Positions 21,878 through 30,860 of a DNA stretch of 52,277 nt are shown piece by piece. A program made the translations under genes and the position numbers. Each line of letters starts with the position of its first letter. Position 1 is the first letter of the stretch. This stretch comes from Myxococcales bacterium (GTDB taxonomy: Bacteria > Myxococcota_A > Polyangia > Polyangiales > Houyiibacteriaceae): positions 1-52,277 of the forward strand of contig JAOTVB010000022.1 in NCBI GenBank assembly GCA_029863605.1, given 5' to 3'. The notes beneath the pieces were generated by a model. That model made no database searches, was not told the origin of the DNA, and saw only the letters and a program-made list of their open reading frames with translations.

Positions 21878-23860
21878 ATGGCAGACGCACGCACCGACAA
21901 GCGCACGCTGCTTTCGCTGAAGATCCGTTACAAGAGCTCTACGCTCCAGGACTTCATCGAACGCTACAGCAGTGACATTTCCCGAGGCGGTGTATTCATC
22001 AAAGCGAAGAAGCCGCTGGCGGTGGGTACTTTGCTCAAATTCGAGTTCTTGCTTCAGGATCAGTCGACCTTGATTCACGGGGTGGGCCGTGTGGTCTGGC
22101 GTCGCGATCCATCTGAGGCGGACGCGCACAACCCATCTGGCATGGGTATCAAGTTCATCAAGATGGACCCCGACTCGCGGGCGCTCGTTCAGCGGATCGC
22201 GGAAGGCCGCGAGAGCCCCGGTGTGTACGAGCAGGGCGAACGAGGACAGCTGATCGACACACCCGTTCCCTCTGCGGCTTCGACCCCGGTTCCAGACGAC
22301 CGGACCAAAGTTCGGCACGTGAGCGAGTTTCTCGCTTCTGCGCTCGAGGAGGGTGGTGCCGGCGAGGCAGCGACCCGGGAGGCGCAAGCGGGTGCACGAC
22401 GAGCGCGCCAACTCAGCCACGACATCGGCGCCAATCGTACTGCGGCAGCACGCGGGGCGCTCGGCAAGAGCCCCGAGCCTTTGACGACGAAGCGGCAAGC
22501 AGCTCCGGAGGCAGCGTCACGACGGGCGATGTCCGCGTTCGGCAACAGCAACGGCAGCGTGAGCCAGGCGATGGCTGAGCCGTTCGAAGAGCTCGATGCC
22601 GAAGAGGATTTTCTCGACAACGAGACGACGCGAATTCACGACTACCCCGAGGCCGACGCGACGGTCGTCGCCGGTGCGAGCGCGGTGCCGTTCATTCCGG
22701 AGCGGCGCCCAACACCCGTGGTGCCGTCCCGAGGATCGGCATCACGCCTCGAAAGCGAAGTTCCCGACTTGTTCGGCCCGGACATGGCCGCATCGCTAGG
22801 TCCATCTCCGGGTCTCGAGGCTGCGCCCGGTGAGTTCCTCGATCCGAGCCTGCTCGACCCAGCGGTGCAAACCGTCCCGCCACCGGCCGGCCTGCCCAAG
22901 GGGATCGGCATCCCCGCCGAGGCATTCAGGCTTCCAACCGAGCCCGTCCCGGGAGGCTCGATCGCGGCAGCTAAGCACCCTGCCAAGGGCCGAATGCGGG
23001 GCTCTAGCTGGCTCTTCCTCGTGATCGTCCTCGCCGTAGTGGCGGGTGCAGGTGTGGCTGGCTGGAAGCTCGGGATCGTCGAGCAGTTGGAAGAGCTTGC
23101 GGCACCCTACATCGGCGACGAGATCGAAGTCTTCGGGGAAACACTCAAGGTTCCCCAGATGGTCGCGCAGAAACAGGGACAAGCCGATCCGGAAGCAGCC
23201 CAGCAGCCGGAAGCAACGGTCGAGGAGGCTCCAGCCGAGCCCGCCGAAGCCGCCGCTGATGCGCTCGCCAAGCTCGTCATCCGGTCACGACCGATGGGTG
23301 CTTTCGTGAGCGTGGACGACAAGCCGGCCGGGCGCACGCCGATCACACTGAAGTTCGAGCCAGGCACTCAGGTTTCGCTTTTGGCAAGAGCCCGCGGGTA
23401 CCTACCAAAGGCTCAGCAGGTCACGGTGCAAGCGGGAAGCTCCACGGTGAGCCTCGCCCTTCCGACCCTCCCGTACTACGTCATGGTCGTCAGCGACCCA
23501 CCCGGAGCGCGCGCGACTGCAGTCGGCGGCGGCGAGGTCACCACGCCCGGCGAGATGCGATTCAAATCGATGCTCAGCGCACGCACGATCACCGTTTCGA
23601 AGGACGGCTATCAAACCGCCTCGAAGAGCTTGAGTCGCCGAGATTTCCGCGAGGAATCCAGTCGCATGGTGACTTCGGTAACCGTGGAGCTTCAGCCGGA
23701 GGTCGCTCCGGCGCCGGTAGCCGAAGAGCCGGCGAACGAGGATCCCGAGCCGGTCGAAGCCGCACCCGCCGAGGCCGAGCCTACTCCCGAGCCAGTCGAA
23801 GCCGAGGCCGCAGAGGCGCCTGACAACACTACCGAAACGACCGCCGCCGACTCGCCTTAG
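21878..23860 (+). CDS. PilZ-domain protein with membrane helix and PEGA domains
   Basis: Possible cyclic-di-GMP-responsive envelope protein (660 aa). An N-terminal PilZ domain (~5-115) of the myxobacterial paralogous type has the ligand motifs RTDKR (RxxxR, residues 5-9) and DISRGG (DxSxxG). A long low-complexity cytoplasmic linker (~120-370) leads to one membrane helix (~373-392, WLFLVIVLAVVAGAGVAGW). Outside the membrane are a PEGA domain (~462-535: LVIRSRPMGAFVSVDDKPAGRTP) and a second PEGA-like unit (~538-612: VMVVSDPPGARATAVGGGEVTTPGEM), then a Glu/Pro/Ala-rich tail. The layout would connect cytoplasmic second-messenger binding to the periplasm; that link is inference. The 3' end overlaps the convergent rhomboid gene by 32 bases. 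Confidence 0.85.
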   Translation: MADARTDKRTLLSLKIRYKSSTLQDFIERYSSDISRGGVFIKAKKPLAVGTLLKFEFLLQDQSTLIHGVGRVVWRRDPSEADAHNPSGMGIKFIKMDPDSRALVQRIAEGRESPGVYEQGERGQLIDTPVPSAASTPVPDDRTKVRHVSEFLASALEEGGAGEAATREAQAGARRARQLSHDIGANRTAAARGALGKSPEPLTTKRQAAPEAASRRAMSAFGNSNGSVSQAMAEPFEELDAEEDFLDNETTRIHDYPEADATVVAGASAVPFIPERRPTPVVPSRGSASRLESEVPDLFGPDMAASLGPSPGLEAAPGEFLDPSLLDPAVQTVPPPAGLPKGIGIPAEAFRLPTEPVPGGSIAAAKHPAKGRMRGSSWLFLVIVLAVVAGAGVAGWKLGIVEQLEELAAPYIGDEIEVFGETLKVPQMVAQKQGQADPEAAQQPEATVEEAPAEPAEAAADALAKLVIRSRPMGAFVSVDDKPAGRTPITLKFEPGTQVSLLARARGYLPKAQQVTVQAGSSTVSLALPTLPYYVMVVSDPPGARATAVGGGEVTTPGEMRFKSMLSARTITVSKDGYQTASKSLSRRDFREESSRMVTSVTVELQPEVAPAPVAEEPANEDPEPVEAAPAEAEPTPEPVEAEAAEAPDNTTETTAADSP

Positions 23861-24542
23861 GCTTTCGGTAGAACAAGCGGATGCAAACCAGCCCGGCTAG
23901 GAAGCCTCCGATGTGGGCAAACCAGGCCACCCCACCGCCACCTTCGGCGAGGATCCCGAGCGACAGGTAGCCGAGAACGAGCTGAAGGACGAACCATAGG
24001 ACGATGAAGATCCCGGCGGGGACCTCGATGAAACGAATGAAGATGAAGATCGGCACCAGGGTGACGATGCGCGCGTGCGGAAACAGCATCAGGTATCCTG
24101 CAAGGACGCCCGAGATCGCTCCTGAGGCGCCGATCATCGGCACCATGCTGCTCGTGTCGACCAGCACTTGCGCAGCCGCCGCACCAAGGCCGCAAAGCGC
24201 ATAAAAAACGAGAAATCGTCCGCGCCCGAGCACGTCTTCTACGTTGTCGCCGAAGACGTGGAGAAAGAGCATGTTGGAGCCGACGTGGAGCAGCCCGCCG
24301 TGCAAGAACATGCTGGTAAAGGGCGTCACCAAGCTCCCGAGCGCACCGCCTTCACTCCGCGAAAGCCCCCAGTCTCCGTGCACCATGACATCGGGGATGA
24401 CCCCGAAGCGCATCACCAGCGTCTCGGCCTCGGGCGCGTCGAAAGCCAGGCTCCAGCCGAAGACGATCACGTTGATGACGATGAGACCCCACGTGACGAT
24501 AGGGGTCCGCCGGGTGTGGTTATGGTCGCGAATCGGGATCAC
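23829..24542 (-). CDS. Rhomboid-family intramembrane serine protease
   Basis: Predicted intramembrane protease (237 aa) with six or seven membrane helices. Family features: N-terminal IPIRDHNHTRRTPIVT before helix 1, a long loop with GALGSLVTPFTSMFLHGGLLHVGSNMLFLHVFGDNVED (HGG..H..NM, the oxyanion helix), nucleophile Ser in GASGAISG, and the catalytic His in WFAHIGGFLAG. Catalytic pair Ser/His complete. GTG 24540-24542 is chosen because rhomboids of this group begin at IPIRD; an in-frame upstream start at 24587 would add 15 residues. It converges on the PilZ-PEGA gene with a 32-base coding overlap and diverges from the helicase gene. Confidence 0.92.
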   Translation of the reverse strand: MIPIRDHNHTRRTPIVTWGLIVINVIVFGWSLAFDAPEAETLVMRFGVIPDVMVHGDWGLSRSEGGALGSLVTPFTSMFLHGGLLHVGSNMLFLHVFGDNVEDVLGRGRFLVFYALCGLGAAAAQVLVDTSSMVPMIGASGAISGVLAGYLMLFPHARIVTLVPIFIFIRFIEVPAGIFIVLWFVLQLVLGYLSLGILAEGGGGVAWFAHIGGFLAGLVCIRLFYRKPKASRRRSFR

Positions 24543-24603
24543 GATCGGGCGTTCTATAGCGCGCCGCCCACGCGGAGGCAGGGTCACGTGCTAGAGGACG
24601 CCC

Positions 24604-26550
24604 ATGGATGCCGGTCATCTGCTTGGACCTACCGGCCCGTTGGCGCGCGGTGTTGCTGGTTATGAGCACCGTCCTGGACAGATTCGAATGGCGCGGGCGG
24701 TGCAAGAAGTGCTTTCGCACGATGGGGTCCTCCTCATCGAAGCCGGGACCGGTACCGGCAAGACCTGGGCGTACTTGATTCCGGCGGTGCTGAGCCAACG
24801 CAGGGTGCTGGTGTCGACCGGCACACGCGCGCTTCAAGACCAAATCATGGAAAAGGACCTTCCAGCCCTGAGGCGTCATCTCGATGTCGACATCGACGCC
24901 GCCTGTGTAAAAGGTCTCGCAAACTACGTCTGTCTTCGGCGATACAATGAGCTCTTACACAGCGCCGATGCTGCCAAACCCCGCTTGGCTCGGTCGCTGC
25001 CGACGCTGCGCACTTGGGTCGAAGCCACCGAAACCGGTGATCGGGCTACGCTTTCGTCGGTAGCCGAAGAAGACCCGATCTGGGCCAAGGTCGTGAGCGG
25101 CTCCGATACCCGCATCGGTGCGCGCTGCGACTACTACGAGGACTGCTTCGTCACCGGGGTACGGCGTCGCGCCGAAGAGGCTCAGCTAGTCGTGGTCAAC
25201 CACCATTTGTTCTTTGCGGACCTCGCCTTGCGCGACACGGGGCATGCTTCGGTGCTTCCCGACTACGATGCCGTGATCTTCGACGAGGCTCATCAGATCG
25301 AGGACACCGCCACGTCGTTCTTCGGCTCTCGCTTGTCGACTGCGATGGTCGAGCGACTGGTGCGCGACGCTGGTGGGGCTCTCGTAGGCCGGGGCAAGCC
25401 CGGTCACGAGTCGAGGATGCTCGATGCGATCTTGGCGCAGACATCGAGCTTTTTCATGGCGCTACCGGGCGATGCCAATGGTGGTCGAGAACCCCTGCCG
25501 GCCGCCGACATCCCCGAAAAGGACCTCTTTGCCCTCGACAACGCGCTCGCCGAGCTCTCGGCGACCTGCCGAAACGCCCGACCGGTCAGGGAAAGCGTCC
25601 TTCAAGTCGCGCGACGTGCCGATAGGATGCGAGACGCGCTCGGTTCGCTCGAAGCTCCGGGCCAGGTGGGCTGGACGCAGGGCAGCGGACGAGCACGCTC
25701 GGTGGGGTCGAGCCCGATCGACGTGGCTCCTTTGTTGCGTGAGCGCCTCCACATTCGCGTGCCCTGCGTGGTGTTCACGAGCGCTACTCTGACCACCGGC
25801 GGGGACTTCAAGTTCTTGAAGCAGCGCCTCGGCATCGAAACCGAAGTCAGCGAAGAGGTCGTCGAATCCCCCTTTCGCTACGGAGAACAGGTCGCGCTCT
25901 ACGCGCCTTCCCATCTTCCAGACCCGCGCTCCTCGGAGTACGTCGACGTGGCAGCCAAAGAAATCCTAGAGCTCATCCGACTCTCCGATGGAGGGGCATT
26001 CGTGTTGTGCACCTCGCTTCGCATGATGCGCCTCTTCGCCAAACGAGTCGGTGACGAGCTCGGCCACGAATGGTTCGTCCAAGGGGATGCGCCCAAGCAG
26101 ACTTTGCTCGATCGTTTTCGTGACCTAGGCAACGCCGTGCTGTTCGCGACCGCGAGCTTTTGGGAGGGCGTCGACGTGCCAGGCTCGGCGCTTCGTTTGG
26201 TGATCATCGACAAGCTCCCATTCGAGGTGCCGAGTGACCCGATCGTGGCGGCTCGCTGCGAGCGTCTCGAGGAGGCGGGAGAGTCGTCGTTCATGCGATA
26301 TCTCGTCCCAGCGGCCGCGTTGTCCCTGAAGCAGGGCTTCGGCCGCCTCATCCGAACGACCCGCGATCGGGGCGTCGTCGCGATTCTCGACTCGCGGATC
26401 CGGCGACGGGGCTATGGCAAAGTCTTTCTCAGGAGCCTACCCCCGGCGCGTGTTTGCGAGTCGATCGACGAAGTCGAGAAGCTCTTGATCTCCAATCGCG
26501 AAGAGCCCACGATATCGGCCCTATCCCCTCTCCCTAGGAGGTCCCCGTGA
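24604..26550 (+). CDS. DinG/YoaA-type superfamily 2 DNA helicase
   Basis: ATP-dependent 5'-3' DNA helicase of the XPD/DinG class (648 aa). Q-motif-like YEHRPGQIRMARAV, Walker A EAGTGTGKTW (46-55), four Cys placed as in iron-sulphur XPD helicases (C101, C110, C175, C181), the VVNHHLFFADL motif, and DEAH box at 227-230. C-terminal motifs: TSATLTTGGDF, CTSLRMMRLFAKR, FATASFWEGVDVPG, and QGFGRLIRTTRDRGVVAILDSRI. The Fe-S layout and length fit YoaA/DinG and argue against RecQ or UvrB. ATG 24604. It ends four bases into the aldehyde dehydrogenase gene (GTGA). Confidence 0.92.
   Translation: MDAGHLLGPTGPLARGVAGYEHRPGQIRMARAVQEVLSHDGVLLIEAGTGTGKTWAYLIPAVLSQRRVLVSTGTRALQDQIMEKDLPALRRHLDVDIDAACVKGLANYVCLRRYNELLHSADAAKPRLARSLPTLRTWVEATETGDRATLSSVAEEDPIWAKVVSGSDTRIGARCDYYEDCFVTGVRRRAEEAQLVVVNHHLFFADLALRDTGHASVLPDYDAVIFDEAHQIEDTATSFFGSRLSTAMVERLVRDAGGALVGRGKPGHESRMLDAILAQTSSFFMALPGDANGGREPLPAADIPEKDLFALDNALAELSATCRNARPVRESVLQVARRADRMRDALGSLEAPGQVGWTQGSGRARSVGSSPIDVAPLLRERLHIRVPCVVFTSATLTTGGDFKFLKQRLGIETEVSEEVVESPFRYGEQVALYAPSHLPDPRSSEYVDVAAKEILELIRLSDGGAFVLCTSLRMMRLFAKRVGDELGHEWFVQGDAPKQTLLDRFRDLGNAVLFATASFWEGVDVPGSALRLVIIDKLPFEVPSDPIVAARCERLEEAGESSFMRYLVPAAALSLKQGFGRLIRTTRDRGVVAILDSRIRRRGYGKVFLRSLPPARVCESIDEVEKLLISNREEPTISALSPLPRRSP
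26536..26541 (+). promoter_or_regulatory. Strong Shine-Dalgarno deciding the aldehyde dehydrogenase start
   Basis: AGGAGG five bases before GTG 26547. It lies inside the helicase coding end and supports GTG as the start, with independent initiation as well as coupling. Confidence 0.85.
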
Positions 26551-28301
26551 CCCAAGTCGCCGTCGCCAAATACGGCTCAGCTGCCATCCCCGAGGCCGAG
26601 CATCGGATCGAACCGACTTCGAAGTCGAAGCTCGATGAGGCCCTCGCGATCCTACAGGACCACAAAAAGGAGTGGGCCGCCCTCGATATCGGCGAGCGTA
26701 TCGATCTTCTCGAAGAGTTGCGCGACGGCGTCGTGAGGGTTGCCGAACGATGGATAGACGCCTCGGTCGAGGCCAAGGGACTCACCGCGGGTAGCGCGCA
26801 GGAAGGTGAGGAATGGCTCGCAGGCGTCTCGCTGGTCGTGCGAAACCTTTCGTTCTTGATCGACTCGCTACGCGATGTGTCCAAACACGGCGCACCCCAG
26901 CTTCCAAAAGACGCTTTCGCTCGGTCCGACGGGCAGGTGGTCGCGCCTGTGTTTCCAACCGACATCTGGGACACGCTTCTCTTCCAAGGGTTCACAGCGG
27001 AGATCTGGATGGACCCCGACGTCAGGCTGGATGACCTTCCGAATCACCAAGCCGCGTTCTACCGAGCGCCGTCTCACCAAGGCCGCGTCGCTCTCGTGCT
27101 CGGAGCGGGGAACGTGTCGTCGATCGGCCCGATGGACGCGCTCTACAAGCTATTCGTCGAGGGCGAGGTCGTCATTTTGAAGATGAACCCCGTCAACGAA
27201 TACCTCGGCCCCATCATCGACGAGGCCTTCGCACCGCTCCGAGAGCGCGGGTACTTTCGTGTGGTTTACGGAGGCGCGGCCGAAGGGGAGTACCTCTGCC
27301 AGCATTCCCAGACGGAGGTCATTCACATCACCGGTTCGGACAAGACACACGATGCGATCGTATTCGGGGTTGGCGAGGAAGGCGCGCGGCGCAAGGCGAG
27401 TCGCGATCCCCGCAACACCAAGCCGATCACGAGCGAGCTTGGCAACGTGAGCCCGATCATCATCGTCCCGGGCCCTTGGTCGAAGGGCGACCTCAGTTTT
27501 CAGGCGCTGAATGTGGCCTCTTCTCTCATCAACAACGCCGGATTTAATTGCACGACCACACGGGTGATCATTCAACATGAGCAGTGGAGCCAAAGGGAGA
27601 CGTTCCTCGGTGCCATCCGGGACGTACTTCAGCAGCAGCCCGACCGAAAGCCCTACTACCCGGGTGCGGAGGAGCGCCAGCAGGCATTCCTCAGGCAGCA
27701 TCCGAACGCCGACCAGTTCGGCAGTAGCGGCCCTGGCAAAGTACCTTGGACGTTGATCCATCATCTGGACCCCGCCAAGACCGACGAGGTTTGCTTCACG
27801 ACTGAAGCGTGGTGCGGGCTCACCGGCGAGGTGGCGCTATCCGCCGACTCGGTCGCCGACTACATCGACAAAGCGGTCGAGTTTGCCAACAACGACTGCT
27901 GGGGTACGTTGAACGCCTCGATCATAGTTCACCCGAAGTCCCTCAAGGACCCGGTGATCGCCGAGGCCGTCGAACGTGCGGTCGCCAATCTGAGATTTGG
28001 GAGCGTGGCGGTGAACCACTGGGCAGCCTTGGCGTACGGCCTGGTCACCCCCACGTGGGGCGCGTTCCCAGGTCACCCGCTCGAGGACATCGGGTCCGGC
28101 CAAGGGGTCGTCCACAACACTTACATGTTCGACAAGCCTCAGAAGGCCGTCGTCCGGGGGCCTTTCAAAGTGTTCCCGAAGCCCGCCTGGTTCGTGAACC
28201 ACAAGACGTCGGCCGAGCTAGGGCGCAAGCTCACGTACTTTTACGCTGACCCCTCAATCACCCGCATCCCAAGCATTCTCGCTTCGGCGCTCAGAGGCTA
28301 G
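26547..28301 (+). CDS. Aldehyde dehydrogenase superfamily protein
   Basis: NAD(P)-dependent aldehyde oxidoreductase (584 aa, longer than the usual ~500). Catalytic Cys335 in NNAGFNCTTTRV and general-base Glu297 in ITSELGNVSP; cofactor-binding VALVLGAGNVSSIGPMDALYKLFVEGEVVILKMNPVNEY (in segments) and ITGSDKTHDAIV. The C-terminal half has TEAWCGLTGEVAL and NDCWGTLNASIIVHP. The N-terminal ~110 residues are helical and less conserved. The GNVSS and long C-terminus place it outside the best-known ALDH classes, so the substrate cannot be named. Start GTG 26547 has a perfect AGGAGG. Converges on the rhodanese gene after nine bases. Confidence 0.88.
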   Translation: MTQVAVAKYGSAAIPEAEHRIEPTSKSKLDEALAILQDHKKEWAALDIGERIDLLEELRDGVVRVAERWIDASVEAKGLTAGSAQEGEEWLAGVSLVVRNLSFLIDSLRDVSKHGAPQLPKDAFARSDGQVVAPVFPTDIWDTLLFQGFTAEIWMDPDVRLDDLPNHQAAFYRAPSHQGRVALVLGAGNVSSIGPMDALYKLFVEGEVVILKMNPVNEYLGPIIDEAFAPLRERGYFRVVYGGAAEGEYLCQHSQTEVIHITGSDKTHDAIVFGVGEEGARRKASRDPRNTKPITSELGNVSPIIIVPGPWSKGDLSFQALNVASSLINNAGFNCTTTRVIIQHEQWSQRETFLGAIRDVLQQQPDRKPYYPGAEERQQAFLRQHPNADQFGSSGPGKVPWTLIHHLDPAKTDEVCFTTEAWCGLTGEVALSADSVADYIDKAVEFANNDCWGTLNASIIVHPKSLKDPVIAEAVERAVANLRFGSVAVNHWAALAYGLVTPTWGAFPGHPLEDIGSGQGVVHNTYMFDKPQKAVVRGPFKVFPKPAWFVNHKTSAELGRKLTYFYADPSITRIPSILASALRG

Positions 28302-28310
28302 CGGTCACGC

Positions 28311-28751
28311 TCAGCCGTCTTTGCGGGAACCGACGAGCTCGTCGTAGCTCCGGCCTGGCGCAGCTTCGAGCGCGACGTCGAATCCAACGCGCTGCCATCC
28401 GGGCTCTTGAAGCTGCCCAAACGGATCCCGCGCGCCGTCAAATCCAGCGCGCTGGTCGACGACGTTTTCGTAGCCGATTTGCGTCAGCGCCTGCGCGGCT
28501 CGGAGTGATCGGCCGCCCATCTTGCAGCCCACGACGAGCTTCGCGTCCTTTGCAAACACCGTCGCTACCTCGGCGAGAAATCCGGCATTCGGGCGCATTC
28601 CGCCGGACGTCATGTGCGCGATCGGAATGTTGTAGGCGCCGGCAGGATGGCCCGCTTCGAATTCGGGGATCGAGCGCACGTCGAGGTAGACGTAGCCTTC
28701 GCTCTCCATCAGCGCCTTTGCCTCTTCGGGCGAAACTCTCTTCACGGACAT
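28311..28751 (-). CDS. Rhodanese-like domain protein
   Basis: Single-domain sulphurtransferase-like protein of 146 aa (cytoplasmic). Rhodanese features: YVYLDVRSIPEFEAGHPAGAYNIP (20-43), then the active loop with Cys76 in VVGCKMGGRSLRAAQAL, and ENVVDQRAGFDGARDP. The catalytic Cys is present, so sulphur transfer is possible. The C-terminal ~40 residues (GQLQEPGWQRVGFDVALEAAPGRSYDEL) resemble those of plant-type single-domain rhodaneses. It lies alone between the aldehyde dehydrogenase (converging) and the ABC ATPase, with a 55-base gap upstream holding no visible promoter hexamers. Confidence 0.9.
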   Translation of the reverse strand: MSVKRVSPEEAKALMESEGYVYLDVRSIPEFEAGHPAGAYNIPIAHMTSGGMRPNAGFLAEVATVFAKDAKLVVGCKMGGRSLRAAQALTQIGYENVVDQRAGFDGARDPFGQLQEPGWQRVGFDVALEAAPGRSYDELVGSRKDG

Positions 28752-28806
28752 GGTGAGGATCTAAGGCCACTGGGGCGGGGTTGCCACCGGGTTAACTGCG
28801 CGCGGC

Positions 28807-29724
28807 CTAGAGGAAGAGGCTCTCGAGGGTTTGTCGTTCCGGAATCATCGCCTCCAATCGAGCCCCAGCGACGTTCGAGATGCGGAGGATTTCGGCTACG
28901 GCCTCATTTCCGTCGGCTCGAAGCGTAATCCTCCCTTCCGCGTCTTCGATGACGGCTCCCTTCGAGCGCAGCGAGTCTTTCAACGCACGCGAAGCGCCGC
29001 TTAGTTGAATCTCGACCCGGCGCCTGGTTGACGCCAGCAAGTCGTGCACCTGACCTTCCGCGGTGATGCGTCCCTTCTGCATGATCACCACACGGTCGCA
29101 TAGCATCTCGACGTCGCTCAGGATGTGGCTCGTGAACAGCAGGGTCTTTCCTCGGTTGCGCTGCTCGAGGAGCACGTCCCTCACTTGCTTGCGGCCGATC
29201 GGATCGAGCCCGCTCATCGGCTCATCCAGCACCAGGAGCTCCGGATCGTGCAACAGCGCTTGCGCCAGGCCGATCCGCTGCATCATGCCCTTCGAGAACT
29301 TTCCGATTGGGCGGTCGATCGCGTCCCGAAGGCCCACCTTGTCGATCATTTCTTCGGCCTGGCGGCTGCGCGCCTTCTTTGGAATTCCGATGAGGCGCCC
29401 ACAAAGGTCGAGAAACTCCATCGGCTTGAGATATTGATAGACGTACGGGTTTTCGGGCATGTATCCGACGCGCTTCGTCGCTTCACGATCGGCGGCATCC
29501 CGTCCGAAGATGCGGATCTCACCCGTGGTTGGAAAGATCAGCCGCAAGATCGACTTGATCGTGGTGGTCTTGCCTGCGCCGTTTGGACCGAGGAGCCCGA
29601 AGATCTCACCGCGATTTACGCGGAAACTTGCACCGTTCACCGCTTCCACGCGTTTGCGAAAGAACCCGATGTGAAACACCTTCCGTAGGTCTTTGACCTC
29701 CAGAACGGTCTCGGCGTCACGCAT
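28807..29724 (-). CDS. ABC transporter ATP-binding protein without adjacent permease
   Basis: ATPase of an ABC-2-type export system (305 aa). Walker A LLGPNGAGKTTT, Q-loop region VGYMPENPYVY, signature FSKGMMQRIGLAQAL, Walker B LLVLDEPMSGLDP, and switch His in LLFTSHILSDVEMLCDR. The C-terminal ~80 residues (HDLLASTRRRVEIQLSGAS onward) are the extension seen in exporters of the NatA/CcmA type. No membrane permease lies next to it; the genes on either side are a rhodanese and a DegT aminotransferase. ATG 29722-29724 lies inside the end of the aminotransferase gene (8-base overlap), so the two are likely co-translated. Confidence 0.92.
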   Translation of the reverse strand: MRDAETVLEVKDLRKVFHIGFFRKRVEAVNGASFRVNRGEIFGLLGPNGAGKTTTIKSILRLIFPTTGEIRIFGRDAADREATKRVGYMPENPYVYQYLKPMEFLDLCGRLIGIPKKARSRQAEEMIDKVGLRDAIDRPIGKFSKGMMQRIGLAQALLHDPELLVLDEPMSGLDPIGRKQVRDVLLEQRNRGKTLLFTSHILSDVEMLCDRVVIMQKGRITAEGQVHDLLASTRRRVEIQLSGASRALKDSLRSKGAVIEDAEGRITLRADGNEAVAEILRISNVAGARLEAMIPERQTLESLFL

Positions 29725-30793
29725 CGAGTACCTCTCGAACGCATCGGATCACTTCTTGAACCTCCGCATTGCGCATCTGTGGGTAGAGCGGAAGCGCGAC
29801 CCCGCGAGCGGCGATGTGCTCGGCAATTGGCAGTGACTCATCGTGTCCCGCGAAGCTGCCGAGCTGGTGAACCGCGTACGAAAGAAGGCCCGCTTCGACC
29901 CCGCGCGCCCGGAGCTCGTCTCGGAAGTCATCGCGGCTGTGCCCTTGGGGGAGGACGATGCCCAGGGTTTGATAGTTGGATTCGGCGCCCTCGGGTGTGG
30001 TTTGCAGATCGACGACGTCGCTCAGGGCGTCGCGATAGAGAGCCGCGATCTCGCGACGCCGTGCGACGATCTCATTGAGCCTTTGAAGTTGTGTGAGCCC
30101 GAGCGCCGCCGCAATCTCGGTCATCCGAAAGTTTCCCGCGGGGACGACGATCTCGGACGCGAGTTGCCCGTGGTTTCGGAGGACGCGAAGTCGCGAGGCG
30201 ATGGCCTCGTCATCGGTAAGACACATCCCACCTTCGCCGGTCGTCAGAATCTTTCGTGGATGAAAGCTGAAACAGGAAATTACACCGAGGCTCCCGCAGG
30301 GGCCTTCGGAAAAGCGGCTGCCAATTGCACAGGCGGCGTCTTCGATGATCGGGAGGGCACCGAGAGCCTCACGGATTTCACGCGATCTCGACGGGTTGCC
30401 AAACTGATCGATCGCGATTGCCGCCTTCGCGTCGGTGGTCCTCGCCGCAGCAAATGCCTCACCCGTGCCGTTCCATTCGTGCGGGTCGACGTCGATGAAT
30501 CGGACGCGCGCGCCCGCTAGTCTCGATGCGTGGGCGGGGCTCGGCCAGGTCAGCGCGGGGCAAATCACCTCGTCGCCCTGACCCACTCCGAGCACTTTGA
30601 GCGCGAGTTGAAGGGCCGCCGTGCCGCTCGATACCGCCACTCCGTGGCTTCTCCCGACCAACGCGGCGACAGCTTGTTCGAAACGCTCCACCAGAGGCCC
30701 CTGTGCCAACCGGCCAGATTCGAGAACGGCGGCGACAGCTCGCTGCTCATCCTCACCAATCCACGGTTTTGCCAGGCGAATCAAGGCGTTCAC
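29717..30793 (-). CDS. DegT/DnrJ/EryC1/StrS-family aminotransferase
   Basis: PLP-dependent sugar aminotransferase (358 aa) of the type that makes amino-sugars for LPS, capsule or secondary metabolites. Motifs: IGEDEQRAVAAVLESGRLAQGP, HGVAVSSGTAALQLAL, ICPALTWPSPAHA, IEDAACAIGS, and PLP-binding Lys181 in FSFHPRKILTTGEGG. FRMTEIAAALGLTQLQRL and a C-terminal LPLYPQM are also typical. Start GTG 30791-30793; no ATG nearby. No other sugar-nucleotide gene lies in the window, so the product is unknown. Translation is coupled to the ABC ATPase, hinting at export of a modified surface glycan. Confidence 0.92.
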   Translation of the reverse strand: MNALIRLAKPWIGEDEQRAVAAVLESGRLAQGPLVERFEQAVAALVGRSHGVAVSSGTAALQLALKVLGVGQGDEVICPALTWPSPAHASRLAGARVRFIDVDPHEWNGTGEAFAAARTTDAKAAIAIDQFGNPSRSREIREALGALPIIEDAACAIGSRFSEGPCGSLGVISCFSFHPRKILTTGEGGMCLTDDEAIASRLRVLRNHGQLASEIVVPAGNFRMTEIAAALGLTQLQRLNEIVARRREIAALYRDALSDVVDLQTTPEGAESNYQTLGIVLPQGHSRDDFRDELRARGVEAGLLSYAVHQLGSFAGHDESLPIAEHIAARGVALPLYPQMRNAEVQEVIRCVREVLDA

Positions 30794-30860
30794 ATCCTAT
30801 CAGCTCGGGCCCCAACTCAACCAGATTGCGGCGGTCTAGCCCAGAGTTCACCCTCAGAGG

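Noticed and set aside
30794-30860. TAGGAT immediately upstream of the aminotransferase GTG as -10
   Set aside because: It abuts the start codon with no room for a transcription start and has no -35 partner.
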